A stretch of 64,000 nucleotides of DNA from Candidula unifasciata (taxonomy: Eukaryota; Mollusca; Gastropoda; Stylommatophora; Geomitridae). The notes under the pieces were generated by a model. The model made no database searches and had not been told where the DNA came from. It saw only the letters and a list, made by a program, of their open reading frames with translations. The position numbers and the translations under genes are program-made. Shown here piece after piece: positions 10,425 through 21,718 of the stretch. Numbering within the stretch: the stretch's first letter is position 1; each line of letters starts with the position of its first letter. The DNA is taken from assembly GCA_905116865.2 (NCBI GenBank), contig CAJHNH020006634.1, forward strand, positions 124,001-188,000. Direction: 5' to 3'.

Positions 10425-10708
10425 CCACAAATGACGTCACGGGGCAGTCCAATATTGTAGAGGATGGTAGGACCGGGTTTCCCGGCTTTCTGTGTTTGTT
10501 TCTTAACAAGTCCACAACAAATGTGCGTGCGCGAGCACACACACACAAACTGCACAGCACACATAACAGAGGCACTTAAAAGTGAAAACGCACAGCTCAA
10601 AACTGCCTGGCAAGTAAAATGCTAAATTACTAAACTATAAGCTTAATCCACCACCCCCTGAAATATTCGACTGTCTGTTGACCTGTGGATTTGCCCTGTT
10701 CGTGTTAT
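10425..10708. mobile_element. TIR repeat family 3 (MITE-like), copy 1
   Basis: The left end is 'aatgacgtcacggggcagtc' plus 'caatattgtagagga'; the right end is 'ctgaaatattcgactgtc' plus 'tgacctgtggattt'. The ends are imperfect inverted repeats of about 35 bp. Copies are at 26,488-26,828 and 54,828-55,045. The ends and the word 'gggtttcccggctttctg' are shared while the middle differs in each copy. No transposase is present. Confidence 0.7.
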
Positions 10709-10709
10709 T

Positions 10710-11340
10710 TAAAAAAAAAAAATTATAACACAAAATGGCTTAAACCAGAACGAAAGCAAGGCAATATCAGCAGATATTCTGAATATACTAAATGGAAAAG
10801 GTTCGGTTATAACACAACTATCAAAAAGATCAACCAAAATTGAAGTGGAATTCTAAGAAAAGACGTCAACTTAAAGCCCAGCAAAAGATTCGAATACAGT
10901 TATTGCAAACCCAAAATAAAAAATGTCAGAAATGTGGTTGTACTATCTGGCAATGTTCGTCTCTTTACTATACAGTTCTCTTTCTGTCAGGTCGCTCTTC
11001 ATACGTAGTGTCTCAGCATGCGGAAAAGAGCAGCGGTGCCTCTATTGTTGTTTTTAAGAAAGGGGTGAACTTGCGAGACAAGACAATACAAACAATTTAA
11101 CAGAAACAAAAAATGTGCAAATTTCCAGGTTAAACATGGTGCAAGATACCAGGGTTGCCCTTATATTTCAAAAGACCACACAAGCCAAATTCACAGTTAA
11201 AGGCTGTACTGCAAAATAAGCTACATATTTCCAATGAAAATAAAACAAACTGATAACATACAATCAATAATGAAACAGAATTTAGAACAGAGGGCACACC
11301 AAACTTAACAAAAGTACCACACGAAATGGTTAAAGACCTC
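10710..11340. other. No gene recognised
   Basis: AT-rich sequence. A short open frame from 10,840 encodes a lysine- and glutamine-rich peptide with a CxxCG motif. No homology is recognised, and no start context or neighbour supports a real gene. Confidence 0.3.
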
Positions 11341-11570
11341 AATAATAAAAGACACCCCGATTGTGTGCATGCGATACATCCTTGCATTGCCGACATTTGC
11401 AGATAGGCTAAAGGTGCTGCAGGCTAAGTCATACCTCAGAGTAACTGCAGACAAGGAACACCTTCTGTATGAAGCTTTGGCTGCAGGCAAGGGTCAAAGG
11501 CTGAAAAGGGAAAATTGTGGATGGATCAAGCAGAAGACACAAAACAGAAAAAGAGGACATATGTCATGGA
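11340..11570 (+). mobile_element. Retrotransposon RT C-terminal fragment
   Basis: The plus frame gives TPIVCMRYILALPTFADR and LQAKSYLRVTADKEHLLYEAL, the post-RT region of the RNase H-bearing non-LTR family. A near-identical block is at 49,010-49,200. It is truncated on both sides. Confidence 0.65.
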
Positions 11571-12199
11571 GCGAAATGACACACTGTGTAGTGAGGCGAT
11601 CTAACAGTGTATACATGGCTGCCGAAATATTTTTGGTTATAGTATCCGAAATATTTTTAAAAGGTATAAAGCACTCCAAAAGGTACAAACTTCATAATTT
11701 TTAATAAAAAATATGTTAAAAGTCTTCAAGCGCACACAAACACACACCCACACGCACACACATATATATATTTAGCTTACCTTGTATTTGATCAGAACTG
11801 ACATTATACATTTACTGACAAACTATGAATATTTTCCTCTGTGAGCAACTCTAATGATACTTTTTTCATAAGCAGCTGATAACGTTTGCTATTTTTTCTC
11901 CTTAGGAGTATTATCTTTTTCATTATCATCATATTCTGAGTTAATATGTATATTTTTATACCAGACAACAGTCAGGAACAGTTATAAATAAAAGGTTGTA
12001 ATAAAATGTCACAAACTACTTCGTAATAAAACTGATCAGAAAAGTTGTAGGCCAAATGGCACCAATTTTGAAATGCAAGTATGTGAATATGCACACTAAA
12101 AAAACCACTGTTCAACACAATACTTTTACACTATGCTATAAATTTCAAATATGGACACTGTCTTCAGAAGACAGAAGGAAAATAGTCACAACAGAAATT

Positions 12200-12555
12200 A
12201 AATGTTTACGTGTTTGCTAGGTGTAACGAAGAAAGATAGATTTAAGAATGATGATATGAGGAGGAGAGTCGGCACAGAACCAATACTGAACGTTGTAGGT
12301 AAACAACAAATCAAATGGTTTGGCCATGAAACAAGATTGGCTTTAGACAGGACACCGCAGAGAGTCATGTTATACAGATACAACGGTAACAGAACCAGAT
12401 CGACCACATAGAATATGGACTGCAGAAAAATCAGCGACACTTAAAAGTATTTTATACGAATCAAACAGAAGGGCCCGTTCCAAAGATCTCTTCCTGCCCT
12501 GACACTGCAATGCATTCCAGGAGTAGAGAAAATAATAATAATAATAAGAAAGTTG
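12200..12555 (+). mobile_element. RTE-like RT C-terminus with AAT tail
   Basis: The frame from about 12,220 encodes TKKDRFKNDDMRRRVGTEPI, then NVVGKQQIKWFGHETRLALD and RTPQRVMLYRYNGN, the C-terminal domain typical of RTE-type ORF2 proteins. The frame breaks after 'RTRSTT'. The 3' end is an (AAT)n tail at about 12,530-12,546. This is a 5'-truncated dead copy. Confidence 0.7.
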
Positions 12556-12700
12556 AATTAAGAATCGACATCATAGCACTCGGGACACCCCCATAGGCGC
12601 TCCGTCCCCATCTTCAACAGCAAACGAATTCCAATTCCGGTGGTACCAGTAACTGTCTGATTGTATTTCCGTCTCGCCCTTCCCTCGAGAGAAGAAGAAG
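12555..12700 (-). mobile_element. 3'-UTR remnant of the RNase H-bearing retrotransposon
   Basis: 'atcatagcactcgggacac', 'gcgctccgtccccatcttca' and 'gtaactgtctgattgtattt' correspond, as reverse complement, to the 3' part at about 50,950-51,050, and match the copies at about 34,940-35,070 and 48,355-48,470. It carries no coding sequence. Confidence 0.5.
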
Positions 12701-12882
12701 AAGAAAAGCTGAGGCATCAAATAAATTGGAATGCTAAACCGTTCCAACAAAAAAAACATGAAAGATCAATATCTGCCGTTGTCCGGATGGATATTCCTAC
12801 ACTAGCCTTTGAAACTGAACAAAAACGCACCTGACCAGTCTTGTCAGGTGATACATTTCTATCACGCCTATTGTGTTCAGTA

Positions 12883-13063
12883 CTGACTGACTGACTTTCT
12901 ACCCCACTAGGACATCACACAAGCAACAAACACCCGATGACACAAAGTGCCACCATGTGGATGAGGATCGTCGTGGAGAGGTCCCAGAAAACGCGTTCAG
13001 ACAATTGGCCATATTATGGCCTGCCTATATTGCGGCCCCTGGCAAAAATCAGGGTGGTGTGTT
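12883..13063 (-). repeat. SINE family 2 copy with (AGTC)n tail
   Basis: Reverse-complement copy of the 4805-5022 repeat. On the plus strand it begins with 'gactgactgactttctacc', so on its own strand it ends in an AGTC tandem tail. The copy at 51,700-51,905 ends the same way. Such tails suggest mobilisation by an RTE-type element rather than a poly(A)-using LINE. Confidence 0.8.
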
Positions 13064-13243
13064 CAGTAAACGCCCAATCATTTTTAAAGGTTGGTTCAAC
13101 ACAACGTCAGGATTTATAAAATTTGCATACCAAATTTATAAAACGTACCAAAATACGGGCGTGGGGGTAACACTGGTGCAAGACAGATTTTACGGGTCGC
13201 TGAGGGAATTACAACAGACAGTGATGTTCATACTAGAGATCAG

Positions 13244-14190
13244 TCACCATCATCATCAATTTTCTTTTTGCCTAGTGGCACATGAAGCTTCTAATAGGAC
13301 TTTCCATGCTTTCCTGTCCTGTGCAATCTTCAGTGCAGTTTTCCATGTTAGAGATGCCGCACTCAGGTCACTTTCCATCGTTCGTCCCCATGTTGATTTT
13401 GGGCGCCCCTTCTGTCTCTTTCCCTCTGGTGTCTATGTGAGAGCTGTTTTGGCAGGTTTATCAGGATTCATTCTCATAACGTGGCCAAGCCATTTCCATC
13501 TTCTCTTGGTTATCATAATGCCTAGAGTTTCTTGGTTTGTGACTTGAAATAGTTTAATGTTTGAGATTGTATCTGGCTAGAAAATTTTGATAATTCTACG
13601 TAGACATGTTTGGTGGAAGGTGTATAGCTTGAGTGCATCCCTTTTGGTCATTCTCCAGCATTCTGCTCCATAAAGAAGAACTGGTAAAATAAGGCTCTTG
13701 TAGAGTCGAAGTTTCGTTCCTCTGCAGTAACTGTTTGATTTCCAGATTTGCCTCATCCTTCCAAAAGCAGCTCTAGCTTTGTTCAGGCGTGACTGTATGT
13801 CTTTCTCTGTCCCTCCCAATAGGGACACCACACTACAAAGTTATGTGAAATTTCCTACATTTTAAAGTGTTAGGTTATTTATGGTCACTGGTTATTGGTT
13901 TGGACTGTATGTATCTTAGTTTTCCTTGTATTTATTCTCAGTCCCACCATTTCTGCTGTGCTGTGTAGTCTGTTATTTTTTCTTGTATATGTTCATGTTT
14001 ATGTAATAGGAGTACTATATCATCTGCAAAGTGAAGGTCCTCAAGCATGGTGAATGGAGTCCATCGTATGCCTCTCGACGTCTTGTCTACTGTGTTCTTT
14101 AGTATCCAATCAATCACAAGGTTGAAGAGGAGGGATGACTTAACACATCACTGTCTTACACCTGTCTTTACTGGGAAAGATGTGTGGTAA
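13244..14190 (-). mobile_element. RTE-like element, C-terminal RT fragment, copy 2
   Basis: Minus-strand frames encode GGTEKDIQSRLNKARAAFGR, RGTKLRLYKSLILPVLLYG and further C-terminal blocks, closely matching 36,200-37,140. Stops and frame changes break it. The 3' end has a short GAT tandem ('caccatcatcatcaa' on plus), as in the other copy. It ends 187 bp upstream of the KIZ start codon, so it abuts the KIZ promoter region. Confidence 0.85.
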
Positions 14191-14376
14191 TTTTTTGTGT
14201 ATTTTTTTAAAGTCTAGAGATAACATTGCAGATATAGATAATATATTTCAAGCGAACGAAAAAAGGAGAAGAAAGGCGTGGTACGAAAAATACAGGTTTG
14301 CTCGACAAGGGTCAAGTGTATACGAAAGTACCAACTTCGGCAGCCTTGGGCGGCGGTATCCAAGAGCAGTTGAAAT

Positions 14377-14441
14377 ATGGCGTCCTCCAATGTGCAGTTC
14401 TACGAGAAACAGAAGGAGCTGCAAAACACAATAACTAACTG
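14377..14441 (+). CDS. KIZ: KIZ exon 1 (short, start codon)
   Basis: MASSNVQFYEKQKELQNTITN plus two bases of the next codon. It was found by alignment: FYEKQKELQ matches the YYERLGQLQ region of human kizuna with correct spacing to ERMDLEQQL in exon 2. The donor follows 'actaactg'. It is too short to stand out as an open frame. Confidence 0.75.
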
Positions 14442-17400
14442 GTTAGACGTGCATTAATACCTCTGGTTTAGCTTAGTTAGCTTTTTATGCTTGCAAACAA
14501 CTTAAAATAAGCCCAATCTACACCTAAAAATAGAGGTCATTTAGGTTTTTGCAGTGTCTTTCTGTGTTGTTTATGTTTACAAAACCCAAAGACTCACATG
14601 AAAGCGCACTGACGACCGACTGGAAAATGTAATAGGATAGGAATAAACTCACAGGGAGCAAGTACAGCAGGGATCTACCAGTCGTCAGTAGAAATTATCC
14701 TCGTCGACACGCGTTTCGGCCCACGATTCCTAGACGCTTTCGGAGGTGGGCCCACCTGAATTCATGAAGCTCAGGGCTGGTTCCCTGCTGCACGAAATTA
14801 CCTGATGGTGTTTTTCTTTCGGATAGAGACAAGACGACTTGGTGGTTTGCAGAAGTTACTGTGAGAGACAAGCTTACGTTTGGTTTACCGGACACATGTT
14901 GGACTTTTATTAGCAGGTGGCAGAGGATCACTGGCAGACAATTCGGACACGATGGACTTTCAAGGGGTGAGAAACCCTTTTCCGCTAGACACCCAGACCA
15001 GCTCACCGAGGCCCGTCCCCTACGTTGTTGCGTTGCGTAATACTCAAGTCAGCCGTGAGAAAGTACAACGTGATGAAGGGGTGGGGGGCACAGAAGTCTT
15101 TATCTTGAACAGGTACTGAGTATTGAGATCTGTAACCAGTGTCAGAATACAGTGTAGTAAATTGTAAACCTCCGTTTGTTGAGCTTTCAAGTCATAATTT
15201 GTAGTTAGCGAATTTGGCTCTCCTGTAAACTACGGCCGGTAGACAACAATCTTCCCTTGGCTACAGTGCAGTTACGGAGTGGAGAAGGCACGAAAAAAAA
15301 AAAGTGATGTCGACATGCCTGGCAGAACCTGCGCTGCGACTCAAATTAGCGACTGCGTTCAATTACCGCGTCTCGCTACGCATTACGGAGTGAAGAGTGA
15401 ACGTAACAAGTGACATAATTACTGTGTGTTGGCGATAGACAGCGTGCAGTGCCCTACTGTCATCATACGGTTAGGGTTTGGGTTAGGGTCAGGGGTAGGG
15501 TTTAGGTTAGGGTTAGGGTTTGGGGTAGGGTTAGGTTTAGGGTTGGGATTTGGGTTGCTACGTTGAGCTTCTGCGAAGACGAGATGCGGCGACACTAACC
15601 GTAACGCTAACCCAAATTCTAACAATCTATGCCTATGCTCCACTGGGAGATAAAGAGCAGATGAGGAAGAATAGACACACACATACTTATTCATTAATGG
15701 GTGATAGAAAGCTAAGAAGATGATGATGATGAAGTTGAAAAAAAAACAACTAACAATTTTCAGAAAGTTGAAAGTGAAGAATAGATGGCCATGGCCATTG
15801 GCCATTGAGTTAACCGTATGTGTCGATTCCTCCCCACCAAATATATGGTTGACACATTCCGTTTCTGGGGACAGCTTTTATCGAGTTTGCTCTCTAGACA
15901 GTTGCAGTCCCCTGCTGACGAGATTCTGTCTTCCTGAGTGGACCGCCGCGATCAAAACATTGCGAAGGCAGCGTGGCCGAGGCTGCCAAAACTATCGGTC
16001 ATTATCCCGCCCCGACACAGCACAACCACAATACACGCTGTTCCCACAAAAAACACATAATATCCTGCGTTGGAAATGCGCATAAAATAACAGTCCATGT
16101 TTATGAAACAGAATAATCCGAGAGAATTCGAAGAATAGATGAAAATTGTTTCTTTAATGCTTGAGTCATGCTTGATTTTTTTTTTCTGTGTAAGTGCTAC
16201 ATGAAAATCATTTCCTGTTTTGAAACAAATATGTTTACTTATGCTACATATTTATTTTCTCATGGCAGTCAGCAAGAAAGAATGGATCTTGAGCAACAGT
16301 TGCAGAAGGCACTAAAAGCTGACCAAATATCGTATGAAGTATTTTCTTTGAATTTTTAACCAAATTGTTTCTTGAATCAATATTTTTATACCCTGTGTGG
16401 GTTCCGGGGCCCTATTATAGGGAAATCAAGAACAGACCCACTGACTACCCAAAAGCATGTAGTAAGAGTCGACTAATTCTGAGCTTTCTTCAAAGTCAGA
16501 GTGCATCTGCCTGAGAGGCAAGGAACCAGCAGTCTGCATACAAAAGAATCAGATCTGTAAAATGGATGCGCACGCAACACTCAGGTTCTGGAACAGGACT
16601 GCATTCCACAAGTGGATGAACACCCAGAAGTTTCCGCCAGAGTTCATAGCTGTTGAACTCGAAGAAGAAGAAAGAATATTTTTATTATTCGATTCCTAGT
16701 AAAGTTCCATTGCCCCCCAAACTCCCAATGATTTGGGAGAGAGCTTAATAAGTTCCAGTGGGCAAGGAGGTGACAGACAAGACGCTAGTGATGGACTGGA
16801 CATATGTTGACAAAACCTGAGAACAGTATTAACTAGAATATCTTTGCACTGGAACCCACAGGGGCATAGAAATAAAGGCAGACCAATAGTACTTTTAGAA
16901 GGGAGCTAAAGAGTAAAGTTAAAAAGATCAGTATCATGCTTACGACCTTTATTTCCCAAGGATATTTTGTCTTACCAGTATTTTTTTCGTGAAGCCGCAT
17001 TGAGCCCACCGCTGAACTAGTTAAAACAAAAAAAATATCTGGTCTCATCTGGGAAGTAAATCTGGACCGTTGTCTTTATAGGCAAGTGCAGTCACCATTT
17101 TACAATCACAGAATAAGAAAATCTAGGGTTCTGAACACTAATGTTACAGAAATATTCTTAGAAATCTGTCAGTCAAAAAAAAAAAAAAAAAAAAAAGAAA
17201 ATTAACATTCTTTCAGATATTTTGTTCATATCTTCTCACTGGCTGTATACTCCAGCAGAAAGTTCTGGTTGTTCATCCACTCCTGGACTTTGATGTTGGT
17301 TCAGAACTTGAGTTTTGCATGTACATCCAAAGAAAATCGGTAATAAACCTGTGAAATTTCCAGGAAAAAATCCTTTAAAAAACAACATCTACAATGAGGC

Positions 17401-20400
17401 TTCAATTTAACACCTTAAAATATGGTAGAAATTACTGAAACAATGCCATTGTCTTGTTACTTGTCAGTAGTGTTATTAAGGATGTCAAGAGTGTTAAGCA
17501 TGTTTCAACATTGAACAGACGAACATGTTGACATCACAATGACAGTTTAACTCTTTGAGGCCCAAGCAATGGTGTGAGCGTTGTTTGAGAAGTTCCGTTT
17601 TGCCCTAACAACGCTGCCATAGTCGATCGTGTGTCCCGTACATTTTGCTTCGCATACGGCTGTGTACTTGTTTCAAATGTTCGGAAGTACGATTAAACTA
17701 TTCAGGGAAAAGTCACTCTGTCAAAATCCTTTTAGTTTCGTTCATAATCTAAGTCACATGTGTATAATTTGAACAGATTCGCAGCAATTTTTTTTTTCAA
17801 CAGTGCATTTTCCTAAGTTTGTTTTTGAGTGCCATAAATACCAATGTTTCAACCACAAGTACAAGTCGCAGAATGCGCTTTTCTGCGGCCAAAGCTCTGA
17901 AATTGTTTCAGTCAGATGATTTTATTTAGGATAATGATAATGAAAATTTAGATTTTTCGATAAGTGATTCGGACGGTGAATTTTCATAAGCGAAGCTGAG
18001 CGATCAGCTGTTATGAATTTAGCGATTCTGATGGGTTTACACAGACAATGTTCCATTGCTACCGTATTTATTGTGTAAGAAAAGAAAAGTACTCCAAGCA
18101 AAGAAACAGTACTATACTATGGCTAAGCTACATTAAAATAATTGCAGCTACATTATGTATATAACTGTACAAAGTAAATAGTAAAATATATATAGTGTGT
18201 GTTATGGCCCATTTTTCTGCCATTTTGTCTCTGAAATTTTGCTCAGCACTCTGTGAGAACTAAGAGCCCTTGAGTACTAAACTAACCCAGCAACATATCA
18301 TAACTTTAGAATTTGTTAGGAAATTGAATAAACTTTTAAGTTTTGTTCTCAAATTTGGATATTTACTACTCTTGTGGCTGCAAAACCATGGTAAGAGAAG
18401 AATTTGTTTGTAAAATGTTGTTGTTGTGAAATTAACACCTGCTGAATTCTTCTTCCCTGTTAACTATAATAAAATTATACTAATTCTTATCTTCAGATTC
18501 AAAATGTACATTCGTGTCTCTTAAAAAATATATACTTTTATTAGGATTAGAAGTATATTATATTCTCTATTGCCTGTCTTGTACACCACCCCCTTTGCCA
18601 TTTTTGTAAGGGGAAATTAATGTGGGCCAAGTCTGTCAAAATTCATGGGCCTGAAAAAGTTAAAGATGGCTTTACCACTTTTGACATGCACCAGAGAGGA
18701 GAAGTTGATGAATTGAAAGTATAAAATGTTATTAAAAAATAAAAGTCTAGGTTTCACATATTCTCAGCTTAGCTGTCTGATGCCTGGTTTCTGTGTTGTG
18801 ACACCAGGTCTCAAATGAAAGCATCCAGACTACACACATATTGGAGAAAAATCTGTGAAGATGAGAGGAGGGCGAAGCAGAGGAATGAGATGTTAATGAG
18901 AGACTTGGAGAGAATTGATAATCATATGGCTGAGCTGAATGCTAGAACCCAGAGCCTGGCTTTGATGAAGGTAATGTTAACTGTATTTATAGTCCAGCAG
19001 ATATGTGTATCACTTGTTTGTGACCTTGTTATCTAGGCCAACAAGGAAGCAAGGAATACACAGTCCAGCAGATATGTGTATCACTTGTTTGTGACCTTGT
19101 TATCTAGGCCCACAAGGAAGCAAGGAATGCACAGTCCAGCAGATATGTGTATCATTGTGACCTTGAGCCCTGAATGCTAGAATGCACAGTCCAGCAGCCT
19201 GTGTATCACTTGTTGATGACCTTGTCTATGCCCACAAGGACTGGAATGCACAGTCCAGCAGATATGTGTATCACTTGTTTGTGACCTTGTTATCTAGGCC
19301 CACAAGGAAGCAAGGAATGCACAGTCCAGCAGATATGTGTATCACTTGTTTGTGACCTTGTTATCTAGGCCCACAAGGAATGCACAGTCCAGCAGATATG
19401 TGTATCACTTGTTTGTTACCTTGTTATCTAGGCCCACAAGGAAGCAAGGAATGCACAGTCCAGCAGTTAAAATAATGAATAAGATTTTATTATGGCCAAG
19501 ACAAAAATCGTCATCTATGAAACAAAACATGTCATACAAACAGGAGCCATCCTTCTGTGATTTGACTAAATTGTAGCGCTTCCCTGTCAGAAGACAACAA
19601 GGAAGCCACCATTTTGTATATTTAGTAAGAGTTTCTTGTTTATGATGCAGTAAAGAGTGAATATTAAATTCTGTTTAGTATTTGAAAAAGTGATATTGAG
19701 ACCGTTGAATTATTGAGACAAGTTTATGGGGGTTAATGTTTATCTCGTGGACAGATATTCAGGTAATGTTCACGATTAAGGATGAATCTAGGCAAAGGCG
19801 TGCAATATCTGTTTTTGACCATGAACTCAGTGCCAAAGTCAGAGAATGGGTACAATGGAAATTTGGTTTTGAAGGTGAGGGCAGATGAATTTTATATTGA
19901 TAACCGGGAAGGGTAAACCAGTCAGCTAATGCCTGCAGAAGTCGGATGTGTTGGGTTCAAATATCGCAGCCATGCTGTAAACGGGCACAATACAGTTTCA
20001 ACTTCAGATGAACGCAGAAGAAGAAGAATTAAACATTGATCCTCATTAACTTGTCTCATCAATTTAATTATCAAGAGTAAAGTCCAACAATGGACAAACA
20101 ACCAGAACTTTCCATCAAGGTTTATATATATTGAACGCTAAGAATAAAAAAAATTCAACTGTTTCAAGAACTTTTTAGGAGTTTAAAACAGATTTTAATG
20201 TTCACTGTTTAAAAGATGCTGTAAATGTAACTTCTCAACTTTCACTAGCTAAGCAAAATGGCTGGTTGCTTGTTGTCTGTTGATCGAGAAGCCTTACAAT
20301 TTGGCCAAATCATTGATAAATGGTGACTGTTTGGATGTCCTGCTTTACTTCAAGGATCGCATCTGTCTCATTATTTAAGTACCAGACTGTGTACTAACCT

Positions 20401-21685
20401 ACCACACATGCCATAAGAGGCAACTAGGTAAGGTTGGTGTATGACTGGTACCTTATCCCATGGAAAACTTGCTCCAAAATTTAAATCACTAATTAACAAA
20501 ACTGCAAGGCGCTTGGCATAAGTTGATCAAGGGTTTTTTGCAGACAAGGATCTCTACTCCTTTAGAAAATCAGAGGGAGGAGATGACATGTTATATTGTT
20601 AGTACGATTTCTTATATATTGCTACATGTATTTGCTCCTTTTAGCCCTTGAGTAGCAAACTCATTATTTAAGATCCATGAAACAAAAGCAAGTTCCACTG
20701 TCTTGCACAGATAAAACACCAAGTTTTTGCAGTGTGGCTTAAGAATTGGGGCCTCTTCTTCTTTGTTGCTTTTTAAATGGTAGTGCATTGCATCTTGCAG
20801 TGCTATCTTTTTATGATAGAATTACTCATGTCAAGCTTTGGGAGAGAACTAAACAAATTCCAGTGAATCAAGAGGTGAAGAAAAGATGCTGATGTTGGAG
20901 AGGACACACATTGAGAAAATCTGAGAACAGTTTGACTAGATTGTCTTGGCACTGGAACCCACAGGGACATATAAATAAAGGCAGACCAAAAAAAAAAAAA
21001 ACATTGAGAAGGGAGTTGAAGAGTGAAGTTAAAAAGATGGTAATGACATGGGGTGAGCTGCCTGCAATAGCAAAGGATAGGATGACTTGACCTGAGTTGA
21101 TTGAGGACCTGTGCTCCACTGGGGGGATAAAGGGCAGAAGAAGAAGAATAAGAATTTATCTCTTTAGCTCTTATGATAATGTGTTCAAATTCAGCTTGCA
21201 TTTGTGTAAAGTTTACTTCTTTCAGGCAGATTCTTTGGAAGGTTCAGGCAGAAGAAGAAGAAGAATTCATCTCTTTAGCTCTGAGGCCAATATTTTCGAA
21301 TTCAGCTTGCATTTGTGTAAAGTTTACTTCTTTTAGGTAGATTCCTTGGAAGGTTCTGTCTACCTGTGGATAAGACTTGTGCGTGTGAGTCAGTATTATG
21401 ATGTGATTTGTCTCTTTTAGAAGCAGTATGAAGAGTACATCTCTAAAACATACCCAAAATGGAATGAGTTTATGAATAGTTCGCCTCAACCTTCAGAATC
21501 TGCGACAGATCCTCATCCTCATGATGCTTCAGCAGCTGCTTCCCTCCATCATCAGGTGCAGACAATTGATGTTAGTTGTTTATTACAGGCATTTTTTAGA
21601 TTATTATTGTTTACCATGAAACTAAAGTGGAACCTCAGTTCTCCTATGCCTCCCTTCTGGAACTTTTCACTTTCTGAATAAGGGT

Positions 21686-21718
<33 letters not shown>

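Noticed and set aside
12957..13547. 196-codon plus-strand frame
   Set aside because: Runs through a SINE family 2 copy and the antisense of the RTE-like RT fragment; no coding homology.
15419..15805. Pro/Asn-repeat open frame of 128 codons on minus
   Set aside because: Translation of telomere-like repeats in KIZ intron 1.
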